64,000 nt of DNA from Cupriavidus sp. D39. GTDB taxonomy: Bacteria; Pseudomonadota; Gammaproteobacteria; Burkholderiales; Burkholderiaceae. Of this stretch, positions 19,673 to 29,148 are shown piece by piece (within the stretch, counting starts at the first letter, position 1; each line of letters opens with the position of its first letter). The notes beneath the pieces were generated by a model that searched no databases, was not told where the DNA came from, and saw only the letters and a program-made list of their open reading frames with translations. The position numbers were made by a program, and so were the translations under genes. The stretch is taken from positions 3,844,001 to 3,908,000 of the forward strand of contig NZ_JAPNLE010000009.1 in NCBI RefSeq assembly GCF_026627925.1, read 5' to 3'.

Positions 19673-19758
19673 ACGGCCACGCATCCATCGGTTTCCATTG
19701 GTTTCCAACGGCCCCGGCCCATCCGGCCCGGCCAACCATCCAGACAGGAGAAACGTCC

Positions 19759-20541
19759 ATGAAGCTCCAAGGAAAATCCGCCATCGTGACCGGCGCCGCC
19801 AGCGGCATCGGCAAGGCCATTGCTGACCTGCTGGCCAAGGAGGGCGCGGCGGTCGCCATCGCCGACCTGAATCTCGAGGCTGCGCAGAAGGCCGCCGCCG
19901 ATATCGAAGCCGCCGGCGGGCGCGCCATCGCCGTGGCGATGGATGTGACCAACGAGGACGCGGTCAACAGCGCCACCGAGGCGGTGGCCAAGGCGTTTGG
20001 CGGCATCGATATCCTGATCTCCAACGCCGGCATCCAGATCGTCAACCCGATCCAGAACTACGCCTTCTCCGACTGGAAGAAGATGCAGGCGATCCACGTC
20101 GATGGCGCCTTCCTCACCACCAAGGCCGCGCTCCAGCATATGTACAAGGACAAGCGCGGCGGCACCGTGATCTATATGGGCTCGGTGCATTCGCACGAGG
20201 CCTCGCCGCTGAAGTCCGCCTACGTTGCCGCCAAGCATGCGCTGCTTGGCCTGGCACGCGTGCTGGCCAAGGAAGGCGCGGAGTACAACGTGCGCTCGCA
20301 CGTGATCTGTCCGGGTTTCGTGCGTACGCCGCTGGTGGACAAGCAGATTCCCGAACAGGCCAAGGAGCTTGGCATCAGCGAGGAAGAGGTGATTCGCCGC
20401 GTCATGCTGGGCGGCACCGTGGACGGCGTGTTCACCACCGTGGACGACGTGGCGCAGACCGCGCTGTTCCTGTGCGCCTTCCCGTCGGCGGCGCTGACCG
20501 GACAGTCCTTTGTCGTGAGCCACGGCTGGTACATGCAGTAA
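19759..20541 (+). CDS. bdhA: 3-hydroxybutyrate dehydrogenase (SDR)
   Basis: A 260-residue short-chain dehydrogenase with the NAD motif TGAASGIG (residues 12-19), NAG at the end of beta-4, and the catalytic Ser...Tyr-x3-Lys (GSVHSH, then SAYVAAKHA). The C-terminal VSHGWYMQ is typical of bacterial D-3-hydroxybutyrate dehydrogenases. It oxidises 3-hydroxybutyrate, the monomer of poly-hydroxybutyrate, to acetoacetate. The ribosome site AGGAG lies upstream of the ATG at 19759. Between adc and the patatin gene, probably one operon. Confidence 0.92.
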   Translation: MKLQGKSAIVTGAASGIGKAIADLLAKEGAAVAIADLNLEAAQKAAADIEAAGGRAIAVAMDVTNEDAVNSATEAVAKAFGGIDILISNAGIQIVNPIQNYAFSDWKKMQAIHVDGAFLTTKAALQHMYKDKRGGTVIYMGSVHSHEASPLKSAYVAAKHALLGLARVLAKEGAEYNVRSHVICPGFVRTPLVDKQIPEQAKELGISEEEVIRRVMLGGTVDGVFTTVDDVAQTALFLCAFPSAALTGQSFVVSHGWYMQ

Positions 20542-20631
20542 GCGACAAGAAAAGCGGCCGGGCGGCGATACCGCCGCCCGGCCGGCATGACCGCATGCAA
20601 GGTCGGAAAGCAAAGTCATCAAGGAGGGTTC

Positions 20632-22068
20632 GTGGCAGGTGGACGTCGGCAAAAGCTGGATAAAGTGGCACAGGAAAATATAGTTGCACTGCAAAAGGGC
20701 ACGCCGAAGCAGCAGGCTGTAAAAAGCGCGGCCGTGAGAAGCACGGCTGTAAAAAGCGCCGCGGCGGCCGTGGTAGCGAACCCGGCGGCGCCCGCGCTCA
20801 AACACGAGGCGCCAAAGCCCGAACCGTTAAGAGAGCCGGAGCCAAATCTCCTGCCTCCCGGCGGCTGCGCGCCGCCGGACCTCGCGCCTGAGGGCGCCGG
20901 CCGCAAGCGGCCGGTTCACAATGAATACACGGTCAGGGCTTTGGTGCTGCAAGGCGGCGGCGCGCTCGGTTCGTATCAGGCGGGCGTGTACCAGGGGCTG
21001 GCGGAGGCGGGCATCCAGCCTAACTGGGTGGCCGGGATTTCAATCGGCGCGTTGAACGCAGCCGTGATCGCTGGCAATGCGCCCGAGCGCAGGGTCGAGC
21101 AGTTGCGCGCTTTCTGGGACTACATCTGCCAGCAGCCGTGGCTGCCCAGCCTGCTGCCCTACGAGGTGGTCGCGGAGACCGCCGCGCACTGGCCCGATCC
21201 GCTGCGCATCTGGTTCGACGGCATCGAGGCCGCGCGTGCCATCTTCGAGGGGCAGCGGGGGTTCTTCCAGCCTCGTCCGTGGACCAGCCTGGTGGAGCGC
21301 CAGTGCGGCCCCGCCAGCGCCAGCTACTACGACACCAGCCCGCTCAAAGCCACGCTGGAGCGATTTGCCGATTTTGACCGCATCAACTCGCATCATAAGG
21401 AGACGCGCGTGTCGGTGGGCGCGGTGAATGTGCGGACCGGCAATTTCGCCTATTTCGACAACACCCGACGCAAGCTGCACGCCGAGCATTTCATGGCCTC
21501 CGGCGCTTTGCCGCCAGGATTTCCCGCGGTGGAGATCGATGGCGAGTTCTATTGGGATGGCGGCCTGGTATCCAACACGCCACTGTCCGAAGTCCTGACC
21601 GCCCAGCCCCGGCGCGACGCGCTGATCTTCCAGGTGGACCTGTGGAGCGCGCGTGGCAAGTTGCCGCACAACCTGCTGGACGTGGCAGAGCGGCAGAAAG
21701 ACATCCAGTATTCCAGCCGCACGCGCACCATTACGGATTACATGGGCGAGCAGCAGAACTACCGCCGCATGCTGAGCGAGGTGATGGCGCTGGTGCCGCA
21801 GGGGCAACGGGACAATGACTGGTACCGCAAGGCGGCGGAGTACGCATGCGATGCGCGCCGCAATGTGATCCAGCTGGTCTATCGCGACAAGACGTTTGAG
21901 GGCAACGCCAAGGATTATCAGTTTGGCTTGCTGACCATGAACGATCACTGGACCAGCGGGCTGGACGACATTCGGGAAACGTTGAAGCATCCGGAGTGGC
22001 TGGCCATGCCGACGCACGAGAAGCCGTTTGTCACGCACGACATCCATCGCGGCAACGGGCATGCCTGA
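20632..22068 (+). CDS. Patatin-like phospholipase (DUF3734-type)
   Basis: A 478-residue protein. An alanine/proline-rich, low-complexity segment of about 100 residues precedes the patatin domain, which has the oxyanion motif GGGALG, the serine elbow GISIG and the catalytic DGG (YWDGGLVSNTP). The remaining ~170 residues match the DUF3734 extension common in Burkholderiales patatins. I choose GTG at 20632 because AAGGAGG lies 4-5 bases upstream; an ATG at 20587 has no such site. Patatins hydrolyse acyl lipids. Its linkage with adc and bdhA suggests a role at PHB granules or in acyl turnover, which is inference. Confidence 0.85.
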   Translation: MAGGRRQKLDKVAQENIVALQKGTPKQQAVKSAAVRSTAVKSAAAAVVANPAAPALKHEAPKPEPLREPEPNLLPPGGCAPPDLAPEGAGRKRPVHNEYTVRALVLQGGGALGSYQAGVYQGLAEAGIQPNWVAGISIGALNAAVIAGNAPERRVEQLRAFWDYICQQPWLPSLLPYEVVAETAAHWPDPLRIWFDGIEAARAIFEGQRGFFQPRPWTSLVERQCGPASASYYDTSPLKATLERFADFDRINSHHKETRVSVGAVNVRTGNFAYFDNTRRKLHAEHFMASGALPPGFPAVEIDGEFYWDGGLVSNTPLSEVLTAQPRRDALIFQVDLWSARGKLPHNLLDVAERQKDIQYSSRTRTITDYMGEQQNYRRMLSEVMALVPQGQRDNDWYRKAAEYACDARRNVIQLVYRDKTFEGNAKDYQFGLLTMNDHWTSGLDDIRETLKHPEWLAMPTHEKPFVTHDIHRGNGHA

Positions 22069-22128
22069 CCCGACGCGAGGGGGCCGGGGCCGGCTTGACC
22101 CTGGTCCCTTCGCTGCCGCCCCGCAGCT

Positions 22129-22937
22129 TCAGACCACCTTGAGCTTCGCCAACTCCGGCTTTCCCGGCGGATACTCGGGCTTCAGTTTCTCGAACACCGC
22201 CATCATGATCTCCGCCACCATCAGGTTCCGGTGCGTCTTCGAATTCGCGGGCACGATATACCACGGTGCTTCCGGCGTGCTGGTCGCGGCAATGGCGGCC
22301 TCGTAGGCGGTCTCGTAGTTCTTCCAGTACTGCCGCTCTTCCAGATCCTTCGGGTCGAACTTCCAGTGCTTCTGGGGATCCGCCAGCCGTGCTTCCAGCC
22401 GGGCCTTCTGCTCGTCCTTGGAAATATGCAGGAAGCATTTGACGATGGTGGTGCCGGTTTCCAGCAGCATCGTCTCGAAGGCGCGTAGCTGCTTGTACCG
22501 GCGCTCGCATTCGGCTTCGTCGATCCACTCGTGCACCCGCGTGATCAGCACGTCTTCATAGTGGCTGCGATTGAAGACTACGATCTCGCCGGCGCGCGGC
22601 ACCTGGGCATGGATGCGCCACAGGTAGTCGTGCGCGAGTTCTTCGGCGGTGGGGGATTTGAACGCGACGACGCGGATGCCGAGGGGTCGAAGCTGCGGAA
22701 CACGCCGCGCACGGTGCCGTCCTTGCCGCTGGTGTCCATGCCTTGCAGCACCACCAGCAGCTTGCGCTTGTGTTCGGCGTAGAAGATGTCCTGCAGCTCG
22801 TCAAGCCTGGTGCTCAGTTCGGCTATGCGGGCCTGGTCGGTGGCTTTGTCGCCGCTGGAGAGCGGCTTGGCGCCGGCGTTGAAGTCGGCCAGGCGGAAGT
22901 TCTTGCCCGAGGTGATGCGGAAATCGGCGAGCGACAT
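22129..22937 (-). CDS. ppk2: Polyphosphate kinase 2 family protein (one-base frameshift)
   Basis: A PPK2-type polyphosphate:nucleotide phosphotransferase of about 269 residues when corrected. The Walker A segment is VLQGMDTSGKDGTVR; in the second frame the Walker B-like NRSHYEDVL is followed by HISKDEQKARL. The first frame fails after FRSFDP. Restoring one base in the run at 22683-22686 gives DPLGIRVVAFKSPTAEELAHDYLWRIHAQVP-type PPK2 sequence. The enzyme transfers phosphate between polyphosphate and AMP/ADP/GDP; which nucleotide is not clear. The ATG at 22937 is preferred over the GTG two codons upstream. Confidence 0.85.
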
Positions 22938-22985
22938 TGGCACTCCATGGAGGGCGCGGCCGTGGCTGGCCGCAAGCCCCTATGG

Positions 22986-23852
22986 TCAGGCAGGCAGCCG
23001 GTCCAGGTCAATGCTGCCTTCGAACACCGTGGTGGCCGGGCCGGTCATGCGTACCGACTCGCCTTCGCCGTCCCAGGCAATCGTCAGGTCCCCGCCATGG
23101 GTGTGCACCAGTACAGGCGAGTCCAGCAGGCCGCGGCGAATGCCGGCGACGACTGCCGCGCACGCGCCCGTGCCGCAGGCCAGCGTCTCGCCGGCACCGC
23201 GCTCGAACACGCGCAGGCGAATCGTATGGCGCTCCACCACCTGCATGAAGCCGGCGTTGACGCGGTTGGGAAAGCTCGCGTGATGCTCGATGATGGGGCC
23301 ATCCTGCAGTACCGGGAAGGCCTCGGTGTCGTCCACCACCTGCACCGCGTGGGGATTGCCCATCGAGACGGCCGAAATCCATTCGGTGCGGCCGTTGACT
23401 TCCAGCCCGTACAGCGTATCGCGGCCTTCGGCCTTGGTCGGCAGGCCGTCGGAGCGGAATGGCACGCGCTCGGGTTCGAGTTCCGGCGCGCCCATGTCGA
23501 CCGTGACCTGGCCGTCGTCCTGCAGCGTCAGCGTGATCACGCCGTTCATCACCTGCACGCGCACCGAGCGCTTGTCGGTCAGGCCGTGGTCGGTGACGAA
23601 GCGCACGAAGCAGCGCGCGCCATTGCCGCAGTGCTCCACCTCGCCGCCGTCGGCGTTGAAGATGCGGTAGCGGAAGTCGACGTCGTCCCGGGTCGGTTTC
23701 TCGACCACCAGGATCTGGTCGGCACCCACGCCGAAATGCCGGCTGGCGAGCGCGCGCCACTGCGCCGGGGTCAGGCTCAGGGTCTGGTGGATGCCGTCGA
23801 GCACGACGAAGTCGTTGCCGGCGCCGTGCATCTTGGTGAACTGGAGTTTCAT
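22986..23852 (-). CDS. dapF: Diaminopimelate epimerase
   Basis: A 288-residue PLP-independent epimerase interconverting L,L- and meso-diaminopimelate for lysine and peptidoglycan. The two catalytic cysteines lie in the mirrored motifs [15 protein letters not shown] and [11 protein letters not shown]. The N-terminus [13 protein letters not shown] is diagnostic. It lies 48 bases upstream of ppk2 on the same strand and downstream of the two acyltransferase genes, so the four may form one transcription unit of envelope genes. Confidence 0.96.
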   Translation of the reverse strand: MKLQFTKMHGAGNDFVVLDGIHQTLSLTPAQWRALASRHFGVGADQILVVEKPTRDDVDFRYRIFNADGGEVEHCGNGARCFVRFVTDHGLTDKRSVRVQVMNGVITLTLQDDGQVTVDMGAPELEPERVPFRSDGLPTKAEGRDTLYGLEVNGRTEWISAVSMGNPHAVQVVDDTEAFPVLQDGPIIEHHASFPNRVNAGFMQVVERHTIRLRVFERGAGETLACGTGACAAVVAGIRRGLLDSPVLVHTHGGDLTIAWDGEGESVRMTGPATTVFEGSIDLDRLPA

Positions 23853-23952
23853 AGTGCGATTGTAGTCGGGCCGTCCCGCGCTTGCTGGCGGCGTATCGAG
23901 GGTGGCGCGGGCGACATATCTGCCTGGCGATGCCGCCGCCGCGCCCACATGG

Positions 23953-24846
23953 TCAGTAGTTTTCGCGTTCGCCGTCCGGGCGGTGCTTGAAGCGCTTGTG
24001 CACCCAGTAGTACTCGGTGATGCGCGGGCGGATGCAGTCTTCGAAGAAGGCATTCATGCGCCGGGTGTCCTCGGTCACGCTGTCGCCGGGATAGTTTTCC
24101 CAAGCCGGCAGGATGCGCAGCACATAGCCCTGGTAGTCGGGCAGCATCTCGGTATAGATCGGCACCACCTTGGCACCGGCCAGCCGCGCCAGGCGGGATA
24201 CGGACGTCAAGGTCAGGGCCTCCACGCCGAAGAACGGGATGTACTCCGAGTCGCGCTCGCCGAAGTCCATGTCGGCGATCAGTTGCAGGGCCTCGCCCTT
24301 GCGCAGGCAGCGGATGATGTCGCGCGCGCTGTCGTTGCGCGCAATCATGTTGGCGCCGAAGCGCCCGCGCGCGTGCTTGAGGAAGCCGTCGAACAAGGCA
24401 TTCTTCTGCTTGGTGTACAGCGACGCGCCGGAGCGTCCCACATGTTCGCGCAGGTGGATGGTGAGGCGGATGGCGCCGGCCTCGACGCCGGACAGATGCA
24501 GCGTGACGAGGATATGGGGCGTGCCGTCCAGCGCCACCAGATCGGCCTGGTCGTCGATCTGGACCCAGCGGCGCATCTGCGCCTCGCTGCCGGTCCAGAA
24601 GATGCCGCGCTCCGCAAAGCTGCGAAAGACGGTGCGGAAGGTCTGGCGCGAGAGCGTTTCGATCTCGGCCTCGCTCCGGTCGGGGAAGCACAGGCGCAGG
24701 TTGGTCTGCACCACGCGGCGGCGGCTGCTGGGAATCAGGTAGAGCAGGCTGCCCAGGCCTTCGCCGAAGCGCGCCACGAGCGGATAGGGGAGCTTGCCCA
24801 GCACGGTCAGCAGGCCGATGCCAAGCCAGGTAAAAATACGGCTCAT
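23953..24846 (-). CDS. lpxL: LpxL/HtrB-type lipid A (Kdo2-lipid A) acyltransferase, second of a pair
   Basis: A 297-residue inner-membrane acyltransferase with an N-terminal membrane anchor (residues 1-20) and the HX4E catalytic motif LHLSGVEAG. The later segment [21 protein letters not shown] is typical of the lysophospholipid acyltransferase-like HtrB/LpxL group. It adds a secondary acyl chain to Kdo-bearing lipid A. The ATG overlaps the stop of the preceding acyltransferase (ATGA), so the pair is coupled. A Kdo hydroxylase gene lies nearby, beyond metK. Which paralogue adds which chain is unknown. Confidence 0.87.
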   Translation of the reverse strand: MSRIFTWLGIGLLTVLGKLPYPLVARFGEGLGSLLYLIPSSRRRVVQTNLRLCFPDRSEAEIETLSRQTFRTVFRSFAERGIFWTGSEAQMRRWVQIDDQADLVALDGTPHILVTLHLSGVEAGAIRLTIHLREHVGRSGASLYTKQKNALFDGFLKHARGRFGANMIARNDSARDIIRCLRKGEALQLIADMDFGERDSEYIPFFGVEALTLTSVSRLARLAGAKVVPIYTEMLPDYQGYVLRILPAWENYPGDSVTEDTRRMNAFFEDCIRPRITEYYWVHKRFKHRPDGERENY

Positions 24847-25780
24847 TTTTGGTCGTTGGAGAGGGTGCCGGTGCCGGTGCCGGCACCTCCAGGGGATTGC
24901 GCGAGGCGTCGGCCGCGGGCGCGCGGGGTGGCTGCGCAGGCGGCAACTCGGCGCCGCCCGGATGCTTGTACCGGTTGTAGCCCCACAGGTACTGGGTCGG
25001 GGCTTCCTTCACCAGCTTCTCGACCGCCGCGTTGATCACCGCGACGGCTTCTGCCTGGTCGTCGGGCAGCGGATCCTTGATCAATTGCATATGGCCGACG
25101 AAGCCGGCGCCGCGCGGCAGGCGCTCCGCGAAGATCACCGCGATGGGCGCGCCCGTGAGTTGTTGCAGGCGCTGCACTAGCGTCATGGTGTAGGCCGGCT
25201 TGCCGAAAAACGGCGCCCATGCGCCTTCGCCGCCGGTCGGGACCTGGTCGGGCAGTATGCCGATGGCCTCGCCGCGTTTGAGCGCCTTGACCAGCATGCG
25301 CACGCCGCGCGGCTGCGCCGGCGCCATGGCCAGGTTGGGGCGCGTGCGCATCTTGACGATCCAGTCGCGCAGCCAGGCTTGGTGCGGCGGCTTGTACAGC
25401 GCCGTGACCGGATGCCGCAGGGCAAATGCCTGAGGAAGCACTTCAAAGCAACCAAGATGCGGCACCAGGATGATCAGCCCGCGGCCCTGCGCCATCAGCT
25501 TGTCGAGTTCCGGCCAGAGCCGGGTGGCAAAGCCGTACATGCGGGCCTGGGGATTGCGCCGGCTCCAGAAGTAAGGCATCTCCAGGATCATGCGGCCGGT
25601 TGCGCGGGCCGCTTCGGCCAGCATCGCGTCGCTGGCATCGGGATAGGCGTGGCGCAGGTTTTCCCGCAGGCGCGTGCCATAACGTCCCGGCAAGCGTGCC
25701 GCCAGCAATCCGAGCGCGCCGCCGATGGCGTGCAGCCAGGAGAGCGGCAAACGGGAAATCAGCCAGAACAGGAAGGTCAT
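24843..25780 (-). CDS. LpxL/HtrB-type acyltransferase, first of a pair (C-terminal frameshift)
   Basis: A membrane-anchored acyltransferase with HX4E in LVPHLGCFEV, and ILPDQVPTGGEGAWAPFFGKPAYT as the second block, typical of secondary lipid A acyltransferases. As written, the frame has no stop near its expected end and runs on through the next gene in a false frame. One base added somewhere in the proline/alanine-rich tail (between 24845 and about 24960, in a GCCGGT repeat) would bring it to the TGA of the ATGA overlap, giving 312 residues. Divergent from metK across 390 bases. Confidence 0.8.
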
Positions 25781-25894
25781 CGAATTACGATAGCGGCCCG
25801 GCGGGCCGGGTAGGTCATTAATGTTTTGCCGGGCGCTGCCGTTAGTGGGGCAATCAAAATGAATCTCGTGTTGTTACGGGGCCCACCGTACGGC

Positions 25895-25930
25895 TTGCAC
25901 TGCCTGCAGGCTTCGCGCCAGGCAGTGCAA
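25895..25930. promoter_or_regulatory. Perfect 12-bp inverted repeat in the acyltransferase/metK divergent region
   Basis: TTGCACTGCCTG (25895-25906) and CAGGCAGTGCAA (25919-25930) are exact complements around a 12-base loop. It lies about 115 bases upstream of the acyltransferase start and about 100 bases upstream of the metK -10 box. No T tract follows, so an operator or a leader hairpin is more likely than a terminator. The remainder of the 390-base gap holds the metK promoter and leader. Confidence 0.5.
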
Positions 25931-26031
25931 GCGCATCGCTCATGCGGGTGGCGCGGCCTGGCCGCGACAGCGTCCGGTATTTGGCAGGCGTGCCAGATAA
26001 CCGGGGTGCTGCAGCGTAGCTTGCAGGCGCG

Positions 26032-26120
26032 TATAATAGCGCGTATCGCCGAGTTAACTGACAACTTGCGGGGCGATACCGTTCTACTGGAACGGCATGA
26101 AAATACCGCTAAAGCGTCGC
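26032..26120 (+). promoter_or_regulatory. metK promoter -10 box and SAM-II-like leader
   Basis: TATAAT at 26032-26037 is followed within six bases by an eight-base-pair perfect stem, GTATCGCC (26043-26050) with GGCGATAC (26072-26079). The loop it closes ends CTTGCGG and contains TGAC. A small hairpin follows (CGTTC 26080-26084 with GAACG 26090-26094), then GAAAATACCGCTAAAG (26099-26114). The loop end GCGG can pair with CCGC just before TAAAG, as a pseudoknot expected of a SAM-II fold. The same elements in the same order occur upstream of metX. A SAM-sensing leader before SAM synthetase is a logical feedback device. Confidence 0.55.
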
Positions 26121-26170
26121 CGCCCGGGCTTTGAGGTTGGCGCGCAATAGCCAAACCTGGAGAAAAGTTC

Positions 26171-27334
26171 GTGGCAAACGACTTCTTGTTCACTTCGGAA
26201 TCCGTCTCCGAAGGCCATCCCGATAAGGTCGCAGACCAAATTTCCGACGCTGTCCTCGATGCCATCCTGGCCCAGGACAAGTACGCGCGCGTTGCCGCTG
26301 AAACGCTGTGCAACACCGGCCTGGTTGTCCTCGCCGGGGAAATCACCACGACCGCCAACGTCGATTACATCCAAGTCGCGCGCGACACCATCAAGCGCAT
26401 CGGCTACGACAACACCGAATATGGCATCGACTACAAGGGTTGTGCAGTGCTGGTCGCTTACGACAAGCAATCGCCTGACATCGCCCAGGGCGTGGACCGC
26501 GCCTCCGACGACTACCTGAACCAGGGCGCCGGCGACCAGGGCCTGATGTTCGGCTACGCCTGCGATGAAACGCCTGAACTGATGCCCTTCCCGATCTATT
26601 ATTCGCACCGCCTGGTCGAGCGCCAGTCGCAGCTGCGCCGCGACGGACGCCTGCCCTGGCTGCGTCCGGACGCCAAGTCGCAGGTGACCGTGCGTTACGT
26701 CGACGGCCGTCCGCACAGCGTGGATACCGTGGTGCTGTCGACCCAGCACTCGCCGGATATCACCCAGGCGCAGATCCGCGAAGCCGTGATCGAGGAAATC
26801 ATCAAGCCGGTGCTGCCGGCCGAGATGCTCAAGGACACCAAGTACCTGGTCAACCCGACCGGCCGCTTTGTCATCGGCGGCCCGCAAGGCGATTGCGGCC
26901 TGACCGGCCGCAAGATCATCGTCGACACCTATGGCGGCGCTTCGCCCCACGGTGGCGGTGCTTTCTCGGGCAAGGATCCGTCCAAGGTCGACCGCTCGGC
27001 TGCTTATGCTGCCCGCTACGTCGCCAAGAACATCGTCGCCGCCGGCCTGGCGCGCCAGTGCCAGGTGCAGGTCAGCTACGCCATCGGCGTGGCCCGCCCG
27101 ATCAACGTGACGGTGTACACCGAAGGCACCGGCAAGATCTCCGACGAGGCGATCGCCGCGCTGGTGCAAGAGCACTTCGACCTGCGCCCGAAGGGCATCG
27201 TGCAAATGCTCGACCTGCTGCGCCCGATCTACGAGAAGACCGCTGCCTACGGCCACTTTGGCCGCGAAGAGCCGGAGTTCTCGTGGGAAGCGACCGACAA
27301 GGTCGCGCTGCTGCGCGCCGCTGCCGGCCTGTAA
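26171..27334 (+). CDS. metK: S-adenosylmethionine synthetase
   Basis: A 387-residue enzyme that forms SAM from methionine and ATP. It has the N-terminal [24 protein letters not shown] block, [12 protein letters not shown], and the phosphate-binding [23 protein letters not shown] loop. The start is GTG at 26171, preceded by GGAGAAA. A SAM-II-like leader lies directly upstream and a strong terminator follows the stop. It supplies the methyl donor recycled by ahcY and metF elsewhere in the window. Confidence 0.97.
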   Translation: MANDFLFTSESVSEGHPDKVADQISDAVLDAILAQDKYARVAAETLCNTGLVVLAGEITTTANVDYIQVARDTIKRIGYDNTEYGIDYKGCAVLVAYDKQSPDIAQGVDRASDDYLNQGAGDQGLMFGYACDETPELMPFPIYYSHRLVERQSQLRRDGRLPWLRPDAKSQVTVRYVDGRPHSVDTVVLSTQHSPDITQAQIREAVIEEIIKPVLPAEMLKDTKYLVNPTGRFVIGGPQGDCGLTGRKIIVDTYGGASPHGGGAFSGKDPSKVDRSAAYAARYVAKNIVAAGLARQCQVQVSYAIGVARPINVTVYTEGTGKISDEAIAALVQEHFDLRPKGIVQMLDLLRPIYEKTAAYGHFGREEPEFSWEATDKVALLRAAAGL

Positions 27335-27360
27335 GGCTGCCGCGAACCTGGCATCGGAAG

Positions 27361-27386
27361 AACACCGCCCTCGGGCGGTGTTTTTT
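27361..27386 (+). terminator. Intrinsic terminator of metK
   Basis: A ten-base-pair perfect stem (27361-27370 with 27373-27382) with a two-base loop, running into a T tract at 27381-27386. Confidence 0.92.
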
Positions 27387-27581
27387 GCCCTCGGGGTGGC
27401 GTTCCGGGCTTGCCGCCGCCTTGTCCTGGATCAACCGGGGGAGGGCGGGGCGTGGCGCGCCACGGCCACGAGGGTAGAATCCCGGGATGGCAAAGCGGCC
27501 CGGCGAGTGGCGTTTTGTTATCCCGGCGCGGCGCGCGCATGCGCGCTCAAGACCGCCGGAGCCCGCATACCGAGGATGCCC

Positions 27582-28520
27582 ATGTCACTTGATTCGACCC
27601 TTACAACTTCCACGCCCGGCCCGGCCACTGCGCCCGCGTTCAACCTGATCCGGCCGCAGCCCTATACCGAGTGGGCCCCGCAGGTCGATGCCGATACCAA
27701 GGCCAGGCTGCGCCGCGAGCTGGAGCAAGGCGCCGTGCTGTTCTTCCCGCAATTGCGCTTCCGGTTCGAGCCTGGCGAAGAGCGCTTCCTGGATAGCCGC
27801 TGGTCGGATGGCAAGTCAAAGAACATCAACCTGCGCGCCAACGACCAGGCCGTGCGCGGCGCGACGGGCGGCGAACAGGACCTGCAGGACCTGTACCAGC
27901 TGATTCGCCGCTATGCCGAGTACAGCGAGAAGCTGGTGCTCAGCCTGTTCCCGGAATATGGCCCGCATATGGTGCGCGCCGGCACCTCGCTGCGCCCGAG
28001 CGAGATCGCCGGGCGGCCGGTGAGCTGGCGCAAGGACGACACGCGCCTGCATGTGGATTCCTTCCCGTCCAACCCGATGCTGGGCCAGCGGCTGCTGCGC
28101 GTGTTCCACAACATTGACCCGCAGGCGCCGCGCGTGTGGCGGGTGGGTGAGCCATTTGGCGATTTCGCCAAGCGTTTTGTGCCGAAGACCAAGGGCATGT
28201 GGCCGGGTCAGGCGCGGGTGATGGAGGTGCTGCATATCACCAAGCGCCGGCGCTCCGAGTACGACCATCGGATGCTGCAACTGCATGATCTGGCCAAGGC
28301 CGACCTGGAGTATCAGGCCAATGTGCCGCAGCAGGAATTTCATTTCCCGCCGGGCTCGACGTGGATCGTGTTCAGCGACCAGGTGCTGCATGCAGCTATG
28401 CGAGGGCGGGCCATGATGGAGCAGACTTATTACCTGTCGCCGAAAGCGATCTCGGACCATACGCATTCGCCGGAGGCGGTGCTGGCGCGGATGCTGGGGC
28501 GGCCGATGGTGGTGGGGTGA
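27582..28520 (+). CDS. kdoO: Kdo hydroxylase family protein (Fe(II)/2-oxoglutarate oxygenase type)
   Basis: A 312-residue protein resembling KdoO, the enzyme that converts Kdo of the lipopolysaccharide core to Ko by 3-hydroxylation. A candidate iron triad is His157 and Asp159 (LHVDSFPSNP) with His270 (DQVLHAAMRG). The ATG at 27582 is preferred over one at 27576 because the GAGG ribosome site is correctly spaced only for the former. It follows metK after a terminator and lies near the LpxL pair and dapF, so a role in lipopolysaccharide is consistent. The match is from memory of the family, not a search. Confidence 0.78.
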   Translation: MSLDSTLTTSTPGPATAPAFNLIRPQPYTEWAPQVDADTKARLRRELEQGAVLFFPQLRFRFEPGEERFLDSRWSDGKSKNINLRANDQAVRGATGGEQDLQDLYQLIRRYAEYSEKLVLSLFPEYGPHMVRAGTSLRPSEIAGRPVSWRKDDTRLHVDSFPSNPMLGQRLLRVFHNIDPQAPRVWRVGEPFGDFAKRFVPKTKGMWPGQARVMEVLHITKRRRSEYDHRMLQLHDLAKADLEYQANVPQQEFHFPPGSTWIVFSDQVLHAAMRGRAMMEQTYYLSPKAISDHTHSPEAVLARMLGRPMVVG

Positions 28521-28605
28521 GGGTGCAGTGGGTTTGACTACAAGGGCAACTGCAACTGCAACTGCAAAATCAGCTTCAACTTCAACTACTTAAGGTCAAG
28601 GGCAA

Positions 28606-28912
28606 CTGCAATTTCACCTCCCCTGCGGGGAGGCGACCTACTTTCTTGTCTCGCCAAGAAAGTAGGCAAAGAAGGCGACCCGGATGCGGCGAAAGCCTCC
28701 TCGTCGGCAAGCCAAAGAGCGGCCGGGACCCAAACTCACATCGCCTTAGGGCGATGCTCAGACATGGGTCCCTCTTTTCCGCTCTTTTGGCTTGCCGACG
28801 AGGCGCCGCATAACGGGAGATTCAAACCTTGACGGCTCGCTTCGCATCGCGCTTGGGTGATTCCCGCCCGTGGCGGCGAGAATCACGGCTACCACAATTG
28901 GTTCATCTTGCC
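28606..28912. repeat. Dispersed intergenic repeat R2, intact copy
   Basis: About 300 bases made of consecutive hairpins: CCTCCCCTGCGGGGAGG, then CCTACTTTCTTG..CAAGAAAGTAGG, then a long stem pairing CCTCGTCGGCAAGCCAAAAGAGCGG-like sequence with its complement near 28790-28803, then a hairpin on CCCGCC..GGCGAG. The same sequence is found at 42.0/43.6 kb, where an IS element splits it. It is followed directly by an R1 copy. The 80 bases before it hold short GCAACT repeats. This region and R1b fill the 628-base gap between the Kdo hydroxylase and aldehyde dehydrogenase genes. Confidence 0.88.
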
Positions 28913-29130
28913 GCGGGTTGGCTCCCTCTCCCACTTGTGGGAGAGGGGCCGGGGAGAGGGCGGGCGCTACAAATGCCACCTGCGCGCCGGAAAGAACCGA
29001 AAGCTTCGCTTTCAAGTGGCTCCTAGCCAAACCACCCCTCTCCCCAGCCCTCTCCCCATGAGGGGAGAGGGAGCGACAGCCGTCGTCATGGGGCGCGGCT
29101 TTGGCCCGTTCGGCGGCCCCGTTCATCGCC
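28913..29130. repeat. Dispersed intergenic repeat R1, copy b (forward)
   Basis: It contains the R1 phrases CTCCCACTTGTGGGAGAGG, AAGTGGCTCCTAGC, CCCTCTCCCC..GGGGAGAGGG and GCGACAGCCGTCGTCATG in the same order as the copy at 54.9-55.2 kb. It abuts the aldehyde dehydrogenase 3' end. Confidence 0.88.
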
Positions 29131-29148
29131 GCAGGTTTTCCTCTTCAT

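Noticed and set aside
23849..24842. C-terminal continuation of the first LpxL-type frame through the second acyltransferase gene as a 643-residue fusion
   Set aside because: The continuation is out of frame with a well-conserved LpxL gene and shows no homology. A lost base near the first gene's end explains the missing stop better than a fusion.
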